A DNA stretch of 64,000 nucleotides, from the NCBI GenBank assembly GCA_035709005.1, contig DASTFB010000008.1, forward strand, positions 62,001-126,000, written 5' to 3'. Positions 33,064-40,903 of the stretch are shown in pieces. The position numbers and the translations under genes are program-made. This DNA comes from Candidatus Methylomirabilota bacterium (lineage in GTDB: Bacteria > Methylomirabilota > Methylomirabilia > Rokubacteriales > CSP1-6). A model generated the notes under the pieces. The model had not been told where the DNA came from and did no database searches. It saw only the letters and a list, made by a program, of their open reading frames with translations. The stretch's first letter is position 1; each line of letters begins with the position of its first letter.

Positions 33064-33996
33064 TCAGCGGAAGGCGGGCGCCACGTCGCTCATGAACCGG
33101 TCCAGGAGGGGGCGCGGGTCCTTGGGCAGGAACATGCTGGGCACGAACAGCGTCTCCACGCCGGCCTCGTGGAGGCGAGCCAGCTTGTCGCGCACCGCGC
33201 TCACCGATCCCGCCAGCAGGACGTCGCTGGTCAAGGCCTCGGGGAATCCCATCCGTCGGCTCACGGCGGCGGCGAGCCGGGCCACGTCGTCGCGACTCTC
33301 GCTGATCAGCAGCGGCATGTTCGCGGATCGCCGGAGCGCTTTGGCGTCGCGTCCGAGCTCGGCGCAGTGCTGGTCCAGGATCTTGCCTTTGTGGGCCAGC
33401 GTCGCGGGGCCGCCCCAGACATTCCAGTGGCCGGCGTGCCTGGCCACCAGACGCAGGGTGACCCGCTCGCCGCCGCCACCGATCATGAGCTCGGGATGCG
33501 GGCGCTGCACAGGCTTGGGCATGCAGGGGGCGTCCTGCAGCCGGTAGTACGTCCCCATGAAAGTGGTCTTGTCCTGCGTCCACAGGAGCTTGATCACCTG
33601 ACAGGCCTCGTCCAGCCGCGCCAGCCGCTCACCGACGGTGCCGAACGCCACGCCGTAGGCCTCGTGCTCGTTCTGCTGCCAGGCCGCGCCCATCCCGAGG
33701 ATCAGGCGGCCGCCCGAGACGATGTCCACGTTCGCCGCCATCTTGGCGACGATCGCGGGATGACGGTAGGTGTTGCCGACGACGATGGTGCCCACGGCCA
33801 GGCGGGGCACCAGCGCGGCCAGCGAGGACAGCGTGGTCCAGCACTCGAGCACGTCGCCCACCCGCTCCGGCGTGTTGGGCATGAAGTGATCGGTCACGCA
33901 GGCGACATCCCACCCGGTGGCCTCGATATGGCGCCAGAGGCCGAGCACCTCGGCCCAGCTCGTGTTGGTCAGGCTCGTGAACAGTCCGAATCGCAT
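33064..33996 (-). CDS. LLM-class flavin/F420-dependent oxidoreductase
   Basis: A 310-residue luciferase-like enzyme: MRFGLFTSL start, CVTDHFMP, RLAVGTIVVGNTYRHPAIVAKMA, GGRLILGMGAAWQQNEHEAYG, and LMIGGGGERVTLRLVARHAG for the cofactor phosphate. This pattern is that of a TIGR03560-like F420 subgroup. The start at 33996 has AAGGGCTGAGG upstream and follows the HAD gene by 5 bases. The substrate is unknown. It is a different branch from the LLM protein at 4067. Confidence 0.9.
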   Translation of the reverse strand: MRFGLFTSLTNTSWAEVLGLWRHIEATGWDVACVTDHFMPNTPERVGDVLECWTTLSSLAALVPRLAVGTIVVGNTYRHPAIVAKMAANVDIVSGGRLILGMGAAWQQNEHEAYGVAFGTVGERLARLDEACQVIKLLWTQDKTTFMGTYYRLQDAPCMPKPVQRPHPELMIGGGGERVTLRLVARHAGHWNVWGGPATLAHKGKILDQHCAELGRDAKALRRSANMPLLISESRDDVARLAAAVSRRMGFPEALTSDVLLAGSVSAVRDKLARLHEAGVETLFVPSMFLPKDPRPLLDRFMSDVAPAFR

Positions 33997-34001
33997 CGGC
34001 C

Positions 34002-34646
34002 TCAGCCCTTCCCGGACGGCGGGCACCCGGCCACGCCCACAGCGGCCAGCTGCGCGCGAAGGTCGTCATCCCGGTCCACGCGGTACAGGATGCCTCGCAT
34101 GCCCACGGCTTCGGCCGCGGCCACGTTGGCGTCATGGTCGTCGACGAACACGCACGCGCCGGGCGGCACACCGAGGCGGCGGCAGGCCAGCGCGTAGATC
34201 TCGGCTTGGGGTTTCGCGCAGCCGACCTCGGCCGAGCAGACGACGTCGTCGAAGAGCCCGATGATGCCGAGCCCGTCGCTGAGCCGCGCCCGCAGCGTCA
34301 GATCCGCGTTGCTGAGCACGCCGAGGCGATACGAGGGACGCAGCGCGCGGGCCAGCTCGACCGTGTCGGCGATCAGGTGTTGCGAGGCCCGCCACTCCAC
34401 GTGCAGGGGCGGCAAGGGCCGGCCGGCCAGGCGCTCGATCTCGGCGTGCGCCGCCGCCAGCCAGGCCTCACGATCCCCGCGACCTCGCTCCACCGCCTGC
34501 CAGGCTTCGCTGCCGTAGAGGCTTGCGCGCAGGGCGCCCGGCGGCAGGCCGTGGGCCGACTCCAGGATTCGGGCCACATCCCAGCGCATGTTCCACAGGA
34601 CGCCCCCGAAGTCGAGGAGGACGGCGGACGGCCGAGCCGCCGTCAA
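34002..34646 (-). CDS. HAD-superfamily (class IA) hydrolase
   Basis: A 214-residue phosphatase-like protein. HAD motifs: I is AVLLDFGGVLW (nucleophile Asp, with Gly at the position of the second Asp, as in the YihX/epoxide-hydrolase N-domain branch); II is LGVLSNADL; III is CAKPQAEIYALA; IV is CVFVDDHDANV. The missing second Asp may weaken phosphatase activity. Start is a TTG at 34646 overlapping the upstream lipoprotein stop (TTGA); a longer frame upstream is a shadow of that gene. The substrate is unknown. Confidence 0.85.
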   Translation of the reverse strand: MTAARPSAVLLDFGGVLWNMRWDVARILESAHGLPPGALRASLYGSEAWQAVERGRGDREAWLAAAHAEIERLAGRPLPPLHVEWRASQHLIADTVELARALRPSYRLGVLSNADLTLRARLSDGLGIIGLFDDVVCSAEVGCAKPQAEIYALACRRLGVPPGACVFVDDHDANVAAAEAVGMRGILYRVDRDDDLRAQLAAVGVAGCPPSGKG

Positions 34647-34903
34647 TAGCGGGGGGTCCCGCTGGGAGCAACCGGGGACGGCGGCGGCTTCTCGGCCTTG
34701 GGCGGGCTGACGCTGATCCAGCCCCGGCTCTTCATGCAGGCGTCGTCGACCTTGCCGTCCGGCGAGCAAGCCGCGATGTCGCGCCGGAATTCCGCGGCGG
34801 TGTAGGGTTGGTCGGGCTTCAGCCACTCACGTTGGCCGGAGCCTCCGCACCCGGCCAGGACGGCGCCGAGCCCGAGGAGCAGGAGCAGCGATCGACTCAC
34901 CAT
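34643..34903 (-). CDS. Small lipoprotein, unknown function
   Basis: An 86-residue lipoprotein: MVSRSLLLLLGLGAVLAGC signal with lipobox LAGC at residues 16-19, then a short domain with two cysteines (DIAACSPDGKVDDACMKSRGW) that could form a disulfide and an aromatic/basic motif, ending in a proline-rich tail. This Cys-x-Cys layout is seen in small outer-surface proteins, but I cannot name a family. It leads the small operon lipoprotein, HAD, LLM oxidoreductase and is divergent from the channel-like gene. Confidence 0.78.
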   Translation of the reverse strand: MVSRSLLLLLGLGAVLAGCGGSGQREWLKPDQPYTAAEFRRDIAACSPDGKVDDACMKSRGWISVSPPKAEKPPPSPVAPSGTPRY

Positions 34904-34947
34904 TCCCCCCGGGATTGTACTGGGTGTATGGTCTAGGGGGAACTGGC

Positions 34948-35652
34948 ATGGAGACCGGCTGGGGGCGGGGCGTCTGGACGGCACTGATGGACCTGGGGGC
35001 CCGGCTCGCCACGGTCCTCCCCGGGCTGCTCGTCATGATCACCTTGATCGCGCTCGGGCTGATCCTGGGCATGATCGCCCGCTCGATCCTCACCCGGGTG
35101 GCGCGGGCCGTGGGCTTCGACCGCTACATGGAGCGGTGGGGCGCCGCTCCGGCGCTGCGCCGGGCCGGCCTCATCCGCACGCCTGCCGACGTGCTCGGCA
35201 TGATCGTGTTCTGGGCGATCTTCATCCTGTTCGCCAGCCTCGGTGTCGATGCGCTACGCGGCCCGGTGGGCGGTGGCGCCACGGCGTTCGTCTTCTCGTT
35301 CCTGCCGCCCCTGTTCACCGCCCTGCTCATCGTCGTGGTCGGCTGGGCGATCGCCAACTTCCTGAGCCAGGGGCTCCTGATCGCCGCGGTCAACGCCGGG
35401 CTGCCCGAGGCTCGGGTGCTCGCGCGCGCCGCGCACTGGGCTGTGCTGCTCTTTGCCGTGGCTACCGCGCTGACCCACCTGGGTATCGGCAAGGAAATGG
35501 TGCTGGTCGCCTTCGGCATCTCGTTCGGCGGTCTGGTCTTCGCTCTGGCTCTGGCTTTCGGTCTCGGCGGGCGGCACGTCGCCCGTCAGCTTCTGGCCCG
35601 CCGCCTGCGCCGCGAGGCGCCTCCGGAACGCGAGCGCCTGACGCATCTTTGA
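34948..35652 (+). CDS. Membrane protein with conserved TM-helix repeats (MscS-related)
   Basis: A 234-residue integral membrane protein with four or five helices. LATVLPGLLVMITLIALGLI and LFTALLIVVVGWAIANFLSQ match the TM-helix repeat that precedes mechanosensitive channel domains, and the segment FGISFGGLVFALALAFGLGG resembles the MscS pore helix. The MscS beta domain is absent, so it is a TM-repeat-only relative. ATG 34948 follows GGGGGAACTGG. Likely a small-conductance channel or osmotic-stress protein (inference). Confidence 0.85.
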   Translation: METGWGRGVWTALMDLGARLATVLPGLLVMITLIALGLILGMIARSILTRVARAVGFDRYMERWGAAPALRRAGLIRTPADVLGMIVFWAIFILFASLGVDALRGPVGGGATAFVFSFLPPLFTALLIVVVGWAIANFLSQGLLIAAVNAGLPEARVLARAAHWAVLLFAVATALTHLGIGKEMVLVAFGISFGGLVFALALAFGLGGRHVARQLLARRLRREAPPERERLTHL

Positions 35653-35660
35653 ACAGGGCA

Positions 35661-35808
35661 CGGGCACCCGGGCTTCGCCACGCCCGTGCCCCGCCGCAAC
35701 CGCCCGCCGCGGTTGATCGACCAGCCGATCTGAGTCGCGACTCTGCGCGACGCTGTCCCGTGTTGCCTCTGCCGGGCACCCGGGCTTCGCCACGCCCGTG
35801 CCCCGCCG
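35661..35808. repeat. Duplicated 36-bp palindromic repeat
   Basis: Two identical 36-bp copies lie at 35661-35696 and 35773-35808, 112 bp apart. Each contains an inverted repeat; extending the first copy left by a few bases gives 10-bp arms GGGCACGGGC and GCCCGTGCCC around a 16-base loop, and a nested GGC-TTCG-CC element. Between the copies lies another inverted repeat, CAACCGC and GCGGTTG, with a 5-base loop. The array fills the 189-bp gap between convergent genes, so it may act as a bidirectional terminator or be a REP-like family. Confidence 0.75.
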
Positions 35809-35841
35809 GAATCCCCGCCCCGGTATATCTCGCACTCGACA

Positions 35842-36834
35842 TCAGGGGCGAAACAGTACGTAGCCGACGCCGGTGCGCTCGAGCCAGGCTCGGGTGAGCT
35901 CGGACAACGCGTAGCGCCGGCGAACCGACGAAGCATCCGGCGCCGCGGGGTCGTTCACGAGCACGTGCTCGCCCTCGTAACCGGTCAGCACGAGCAGATG
36001 ACCGACGGTGGCCGCGACCGCCGCGCCCGCAAGCTCACCCGCCGCGTAGCGGACCGAAGCGATGATCGGCAGACCGTGGTCGAGGCACCACCGCGCCGCT
36101 GTCCAGTCGGGAAAGCGTAGCAGGTAGCCCAGCACGCCCCGCCGGCCGGCGGCGCAGATGGCGGCCGGCCACACGCCATAGAGGTCCAGTCCGGGGTGAA
36201 ACATCTCGGCCGCCAACCGCGGCACCGAGTCGGTGATCCCGAAGTAGGCGAGCACCATAGCCACGCTCGTCGGCGAGCAGACGCGCGCCCCCAACGCGCC
36301 CCCCTCACGCATCTGGCTCAGCGCCGGAACTTCGAGCCTTGGCGAGGCGGCAGGGCCGCCATCCGAGCCCGGGGGGGCGAGGTCGCAGGCCGAGAGCGTC
36401 AGCAACCACGGCGTCGCCAGAACCGTGGCGGCATCGGCTGCGGGGAGTCGCACGCGCAAGCGCACCGCCTCGATCGGCGCGGTCGTCGTGAACACATCCA
36501 CGTCGGCGTGCAGACCCGCGGCGCGGGCGGGAAGCGGGCTGAAGCTGGCGGAACCCAGCGTCTCGCTGGTCGCCCACGGCGACCAGCCATCGGGCGCGAG
36601 CACCGAGACCTCGAATCGCAGGCTGTAATCGATGGCCGAGATTGCGCTGAAGGCGGGCAGCAGATGACGCGCTGCCGAACGAGGCCGCCAGGGGCCCGCC
36701 TCCAGCCAGATGTCCGCCCCTGCGCGAACGGGCGGCGGCGCCGGCTCCACCTCGCGCAGGCAACCGGGAGGCATAGCGCCGGCGAGCGCGGTCCGACCGA
36801 CGCCGGACGCGACGACGAAGAGATCAGTCGTCAA
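35842..36834 (-). CDS. C39-like papain-fold peptidase
   Basis: About 330 residues. The N-terminal half is a beta-rich domain (IWLEAGPWRPRSAARHLLP, SIDYSLRFEVSVLAPDG-like strands); the C-terminal half is a C39-type cysteine protease: ALSQMREGGALGARVCSPTS with Cys nucleophile, GHLLVLTGYEGEHVLVNDPA with His and Asn/Asp. No ABC-transporter domain, so it is a stand-alone peptidase, perhaps acting on peptide leaders or cell-wall peptides. The start is uncertain; I use TTG 36834 (LTTDLFVVASG), while ATG codons further upstream would add an implausible Arg/Pro-rich head. Confidence 0.78.
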   Translation of the reverse strand: MTTDLFVVASGVGRTALAGAMPPGCLREVEPAPPPVRAGADIWLEAGPWRPRSAARHLLPAFSAISAIDYSLRFEVSVLAPDGWSPWATSETLGSASFSPLPARAAGLHADVDVFTTTAPIEAVRLRVRLPAADAATVLATPWLLTLSACDLAPPGSDGGPAASPRLEVPALSQMREGGALGARVCSPTSVAMVLAYFGITDSVPRLAAEMFHPGLDLYGVWPAAICAAGRRGVLGYLLRFPDWTAARWCLDHGLPIIASVRYAAGELAGAAVAATVGHLLVLTGYEGEHVLVNDPAAPDASSVRRRYALSELTRAWLERTGVGYVLFRP

Positions 36835-37135
36835 GGGCTTTGGCGGGGGGCGTGGACGGGACGAAGCCCGCCCACGGCATCCCCCTTGGATTGTCGCGCA
36901 ACTCGCATTGCGCATCCCGGCAGAAAACCGGGATTCAGGTTTCACGAACCTCGGCGGCGCCGCTCGGTGCTGTGCTCAAGCGCCGGACGGCGCGGTTTCT
37001 GAGCCCGGTGGCGTGCTCTCCATACCCAATCCCTCCGGGTTGGGAGTTGCTGCCACAACGGCGGGGTCCTACCCCCGCCGTACTCGACCTGTACCCCCGG
37101 CACGGACGGCAGTCAAGTCCCCCGGCCGCACCACG
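36835..37135. ncRNA. Hairpin-rich noncoding stretch, possible structured RNA
   Basis: No gene fits this 301-bp gap. It contains several separate inverted repeats: ATCCCGG with CCGGGAT (36914-36934), AGGTT with AACCT (36937-36951), CCCAA with TTGGG (37025-37044) and ACGGCGGGG with CCCCGCCGT (37058-37081). None is followed by a T-run on either strand. Such a string of local hairpins suggests a structured RNA or a 3' end region of the downstream-reading class III aminotransferase gene. Identity and strand are unknown. Confidence 0.35.
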
Positions 37136-38419
37136 TCAGCCGGCTGCCACCGCGGCCAGCGCCTCGTCGAACACGCCGAGCGCCGCCTCCACGTCGGCGT
37201 CGGTCAGGGCCAGCGACACGTAGATCTTGTTGACCGCCTTCACGACACCGCGGCGCAGACACTCGTCGTTGAAGCGCCGGATGCGCTCGCGGTCGGCCGT
37301 CAGCGTCGCGCGATAGTCGACGATGTCACGGTCGGTGAACAGGATGTCGAACACCGGCGGCTCACCGCTTACCCGGGCGGCCAGCCCGTGGCGCCGGGCC
37401 GCTTCGGCGAGACCGTCACGCAGCCGCGTTCCCACTCGATGCAACCGCTCGTACGTTCCGGGCTTCCGCAGTTCCGCCAGCGTCGCCAGGCCGGCGGCGG
37501 CGGCGATGGGATTGCCGTTGAGCGTGCCCGTCTGCCACACGTAGTTCGGCGTACCCTCCAGCGCCGGGTCGAAGTGGTGCATGATGTCCGCGCGACCGCA
37601 CACCGCGCCCAGCGGAAAGCCGCCGGCCAGGACCTTGCCGTACGTGGCGAGGTCCGGCACCACGCCGTAGTACTGCTGGGCGCCCCCGTAGGCCAGCCGG
37701 AACCCCGTGACGATCTCGTCGAACACGAGGAGCACGCCGTACCGGCGCGTCACGTCCCGGAGCCCGGCCAGGAAGCCCGGCGCCGGCACGATCACGCGCT
37801 GATAGGGCTCCACGATCACCGCGGCCAGATCATTGTGGTGGGCGGCGATGATGGCCTCGGTGGTGGCCAGGTCGTTGTACGGGGCCACGAGCACCGTCTC
37901 GCCCACCGCATGAGGGATGCCGCCCGACTCGAAGGTCGGCGCCGGAAACGCCTTGGGGGACCGGGTGCTGACGCTGATCGCCCCGTAGTCGTGGGTGCCG
38001 TGCCAGGCCCCCTCGAATTTCAGTATTTTCTCCCGCCCCCGATAGGCCCGCGCCACCCGCAGGGCGAAGAAGGTGGCTTCGCTTCCGCTGGACGTGAACC
38101 GCACCTGCTCGCAGCAGGCCGCCGCCCGGGCGAGCTCCTCGGCCAGCTCGATGATGGGCTCGTTGAGCAGCATGTAGGTGCTGCCGCGGGCCACTTGCCC
38201 GCGGACCGCCTCGACCACCGCGGGATGGGCGTGCCCCAGGAGCATCGGGCCGGAGCCGAGCAAGAAGTCGATGTAGCGTCGGCCGTTGGTGTCCCACAGG
38301 TGGGCGCCGCGCGCTTCGCGGACCACGAACTCGAGTCCGGGACCGTTGCGGTGGCTGCCCAGCACCCCGCCGGGGAAGACGCGTGCGGCTCGTTGCACGA
38401 TGTCGCCGAGATCACTCAT
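37136..38419 (-). CDS. Class III PLP aminotransferase, glutamate-1-semialdehyde-aminomutase-like
   Basis: A 427-residue fold-type I PLP protein. Signatures: RVFPGGVLGSHRNGP, GRRYIDFLLGSGPMLLGHAHP, RFTSSGSEATFFALRVARAY (PLP phosphate loop), FDEIVTGFRLAYGGAQ (Asp of the PLP ring), and ATYGKVLAGGFPLGAVCG with the Schiff-base lysine. The HemL-like pattern makes an aminomutase or a beta/omega aminotransferase possible. Its place after CitE-, MaoC- and dehydrogenase-like genes argues against heme synthesis. Last gene of that operon. Confidence 0.9.
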   Translation of the reverse strand: MSDLGDIVQRAARVFPGGVLGSHRNGPGLEFVVREARGAHLWDTNGRRYIDFLLGSGPMLLGHAHPAVVEAVRGQVARGSTYMLLNEPIIELAEELARAAACCEQVRFTSSGSEATFFALRVARAYRGREKILKFEGAWHGTHDYGAISVSTRSPKAFPAPTFESGGIPHAVGETVLVAPYNDLATTEAIIAAHHNDLAAVIVEPYQRVIVPAPGFLAGLRDVTRRYGVLLVFDEIVTGFRLAYGGAQQYYGVVPDLATYGKVLAGGFPLGAVCGRADIMHHFDPALEGTPNYVWQTGTLNGNPIAAAAGLATLAELRKPGTYERLHRVGTRLRDGLAEAARRHGLAARVSGEPPVFDILFTDRDIVDYRATLTADRERIRRFNDECLRRGVVKAVNKIYVSLALTDADVEAALGVFDEALAAVAAG

Positions 38420-38452
38420 GGGCTCCCTCGCCTGGGACAGGATGATGCATCA

Positions 38453-39448
38453 TCATACGCGATCCGGCACCAGCACGCCCGAGCCGGCGAAGGCGCCGCG
38501 CTTGAGCGCGTCGAGCGCCTGGTTGGCCTGGCTGAGCGGAAACCTGGTGACGGTAGGTCGAAGCGGGATCCGGGCGGCTTCGCTCAGCAATTCCTCGCCG
38601 TCCGCGCGGCTGTTGGCGGTCACGCTGGTCACCGCGCGCTCCCGATAGAGGTCGCCGTACTCGATCGCCGGGATGCGCGTCATGTGGATGCCGGCCAGAG
38701 CCAGGGTGCCGCCCGGGGCGAGGTTGCGCAGCGCCAGGGGAACCAGCTCGCCGGCCGGCGCGAAGATGATGATCCCGTCGGCGGCCACCGGCATGGGGTC
38801 GGCAACGCCCCCCGCCCAGACGGCGCCGAGCGAGCGGGCCAGCGCGCGATGCGTCGCCTCGCGGGTACAGACGTAGACCTCGCAGCCGCGAGCCGCCGCC
38901 ACCTGCAGCGTGAGGTGGGCGGACGAACCGAAGCCGTACAGGCCCAGCCGACCTCCCGGCTTGACGCCCGACCGCCGCAGCGCGCGGTACCCGATGATGC
39001 CGGCGCACAGAAGCGGCGCCGCCTCGGCGTCGCCGAAGACGTCGGCAATGGGATAGGCGAACGCCTCCGGCACCACGGCGTACTCCGCGTACCCGCCGTC
39101 GGCGTGATACCCGGTGAACTGCGCGCGCTCGCAGAGGTTCTCCCGGTCCTGGCGACAGAAGCGGCACTCGCCGCACGTCCAGCGCAGCCAGGCGATCCCC
39201 ACGCGGCGGCCGACCGCGAGGCGAGCGACACCACGCCCCACCCGCTCGACGCGGCCGACGACCTGGTGGCCGGGCACGATGGGCAGCCGGGGGAGCGGCA
39301 GTTCGCCCTCCACGATGTGAAGGTCGGTGCGACAGACGCCACAGGCGGCCACCCGCACCAGGAGCTCGCCGGGAGCGGGCTCGGGGACCGGCCGCGACGT
39401 CGCCTCCAGGGGCCGCCCCTCGACAGGGCCTGGAGCGCGGAGCTGCAT
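38453..39448 (-). CDS. Zinc-dependent alcohol dehydrogenase (AdhA/AdhP-like)
   Basis: A 331-residue medium-chain dehydrogenase. Catalytic zinc: CGVCRTDLHIVEGELP (Cys, Asp), GHQVVGRVERVG (His-Glu region); structural zinc: TCGECRFCRQDRENLC with four Cys; Rossmann: GLYGFGSSAHLTLQVA. It oxidises or reduces a small alcohol/aldehyde with NAD(P). The Rossmann glycine pattern is GFGSSA, slightly off the usual GxGxxG. Start at 39448 or 39457. It sits in the operon with the lyase and hydratase. Confidence 0.9.
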   Translation of the reverse strand: MQLRAPGPVEGRPLEATSRPVPEPAPGELLVRVAACGVCRTDLHIVEGELPLPRLPIVPGHQVVGRVERVGRGVARLAVGRRVGIAWLRWTCGECRFCRQDRENLCERAQFTGYHADGGYAEYAVVPEAFAYPIADVFGDAEAAPLLCAGIIGYRALRRSGVKPGGRLGLYGFGSSAHLTLQVAAARGCEVYVCTREATHRALARSLGAVWAGGVADPMPVAADGIIIFAPAGELVPLALRNLAPGGTLALAGIHMTRIPAIEYGDLYRERAVTSVTANSRADGEELLSEAARIPLRPTVTRFPLSQANQALDALKRGAFAGSGVLVPDRV

Positions 39449-39484
39449 CGCCAGCATCGCCCAGCGATCGACCCGCGCCTTACC

Positions 39485-40381
39485 TCACGCGAGGTCGGCG
39501 GCCTCGCCGGCGCGGGCGAGAATCTTCCGGGCCCGGTGCAGGTGAGGCGCGTCGACCATGCGACCGCGGAAGGTGAAGGCGTACGCTCCGCGGCGCGCGG
39601 CGTCGGCGAAGGCGGCCACCAGGGCGCGCGCCTCCTCGACCTCCTGGGGGGCGGGCGTGAACGCCGCGTTGATCACCGCGATCTGGTTCGGGTGAATGGA
39701 GATCTTGCCGGTGAACCCCATCTGCACGGCGTCGACACACTCCCGGCGCAGCCCATCCAGGTCCGCGATGTCCGTGTAGACGGTGTCGATGGCCTCGACC
39801 CCGGCGGCGGCCGCCGCCACCGCGCACATCACCCGGGCGTACCGCGGGATGTCCAGATAGCGGCCCTCGGCATCGCGCACCTGCCCCAGGCTCATGGCGG
39901 CGCCGAGATCCTCGACCCCCCAGGAGACGGCGACCACCCGGGGGCTCGCCGCTGTGATCTCCTTGATGTTGAGCAGCCCCCGGGGCGTTTCGGTGGCGAT
40001 GAGGACCAGGCGGGTCGTGCCGTGGGCGATCCCGTGGCGGGATTCCAGCCGGTCCAGGTGCGCGGCGACGGCTTGCACGTCGGCGGCCGAATCGGGCTTG
40101 GGCACGACGTAGCCTTCCGGTCGGCCGGCGATGGTCTCCTCGAGGTCGGCGCGCCCCAGCCCCGTGACCAGGGGGTTCATGCGTACCCAGCGCTCCCGCC
40201 CGCCGAAGTCGAGCTTCTCCAGCCACCCGCGCACGATGGGGCGGGTGGCCGCCTTGCGCTCGGGCGGCACGGCGTCCTCGAGATCGAGGATGAGGCCGTC
40301 GGCCGGCAGGGTGAGCGCCCTGGCGATCATCCTCTCGTTGCCGCCGGGCACGAAGTGCAGCGAGCGGCGGCGCGCGCTCAC
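39485..40381 (-). CDS. CitE-like CoA-ester lyase (HpcH/HpaI aldolase family)
   Basis: A 298-residue TIM-barrel lyase related to citrate lyase beta subunit and malyl-CoA lyase. Seen are [29 protein letters not shown] (metal Glu/Asp), [32 protein letters not shown] (metal Glu), [12 protein letters not shown] (metal Asp) and [14 protein letters not shown]. The likely substrates are malyl-CoA, methylmalyl-CoA or a citramalyl-CoA. GTG 40381 overlaps the upstream MaoC stop (GTGA), linking the two steps: hydration then cleavage. Confidence 0.92.
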   Translation of the reverse strand: MSARRRSLHFVPGGNERMIARALTLPADGLILDLEDAVPPERKAATRPIVRGWLEKLDFGGRERWVRMNPLVTGLGRADLEETIAGRPEGYVVPKPDSAADVQAVAAHLDRLESRHGIAHGTTRLVLIATETPRGLLNIKEITAASPRVVAVSWGVEDLGAAMSLGQVRDAEGRYLDIPRYARVMCAVAAAAAGVEAIDTVYTDIADLDGLRRECVDAVQMGFTGKISIHPNQIAVINAAFTPAPQEVEEARALVAAFADAARRGAYAFTFRGRMVDAPHLHRARKILARAGEAADLA

Positions 40382-40842
40382 GCCGGCTCCCCGACGGCCC
40401 GCTTGCGCATCATGGCCTGACGGCGGGCCCGCATGACGATCTCGCCGTCCTGGTTGCGCGCCCGGTGCTCGAACGTGACGATGCCCCACTGGGGGCGCGT
40501 TCGCGATACTCGCTTGTCCACGACCTCCGTCTCCGCGTAGATCGTGTCGCCGTGAAAGACCGGCCGGGGGAACTCCACCTTGTCGAAGCCGAGATTGCCG
40601 ACCGTCGTGCCGAGCGTCGTCTCGCCCACGGAGAGGCCCACGGCCACGCCCAGCGTGAGCAGGCTGTTCACCAGCGGCCGCCCGAACTCGGCGCGGGCCG
40701 CCGCGTGGAAATCGACGTGCAGGGGCTGCGGATTCATGGTGAGGCAGGAGAAGAACACGTTGTCGGCCTCGGTGATGGTCCGCCCCGGTTGGTGGCGATA
40801 GACCTGACCCACCTCCAGCTCCTCGAAGTACTTGCCCGCCAT
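40378..40842 (-). CDS. MaoC-family acyl-CoA hydratase
   Basis: A 154-residue single-hotdog hydratase. The catalytic Asp/His pair is in [19 protein letters not shown], and the [18 protein letters not shown] motif follows; [20 protein letters not shown] is the usual C-terminal strand pair. Pattern resembles mesaconyl-CoA or enoyl-CoA hydratases that work with CitE-like lyases, as here. First gene of the operon. TACCAT on the minus strand (40855-40850) ends 7 bases before the ATG with no ribosome site, so it is a further leaderless candidate. Confidence 0.9.
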   Translation of the reverse strand: MAGKYFEELEVGQVYRHQPGRTITEADNVFFSCLTMNPQPLHVDFHAAARAEFGRPLVNSLLTLGVAVGLSVGETTLGTTVGNLGFDKVEFPRPVFHGDTIYAETEVVDKRVSRTRPQWGIVTFEHRARNQDGEIVMRARRQAMMRKRAVGEPA

Positions 40843-40868
40843 CGCCGCGATGGTACACCGGGCACCCC

Positions 40869-40897
40869 TTGACAGGCACCGGCCCCGCCTCTATCAC
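40869..40897 (+). promoter_or_regulatory. Consensus promoter of the 2-hydroxyglutarate oxidase gene, leaderless layout
   Basis: TTGACA at 40869-40874, a 17-bp spacer and TATCAC at 40892-40897. The GTG start codon is only 6 bases further, at the position where transcription should begin. No Shine-Dalgarno is present. This is one of two perfect -35 boxes (with 42189) that imply a leaderless message. Confidence 0.75.
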
Positions 40898-40903
40898 TGT
40901 CGC

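Noticed and set aside
35640-35845. CRISPR array
   Set aside because: Only two copies with palindromic structure and a 76-bp gap; no cas genes.
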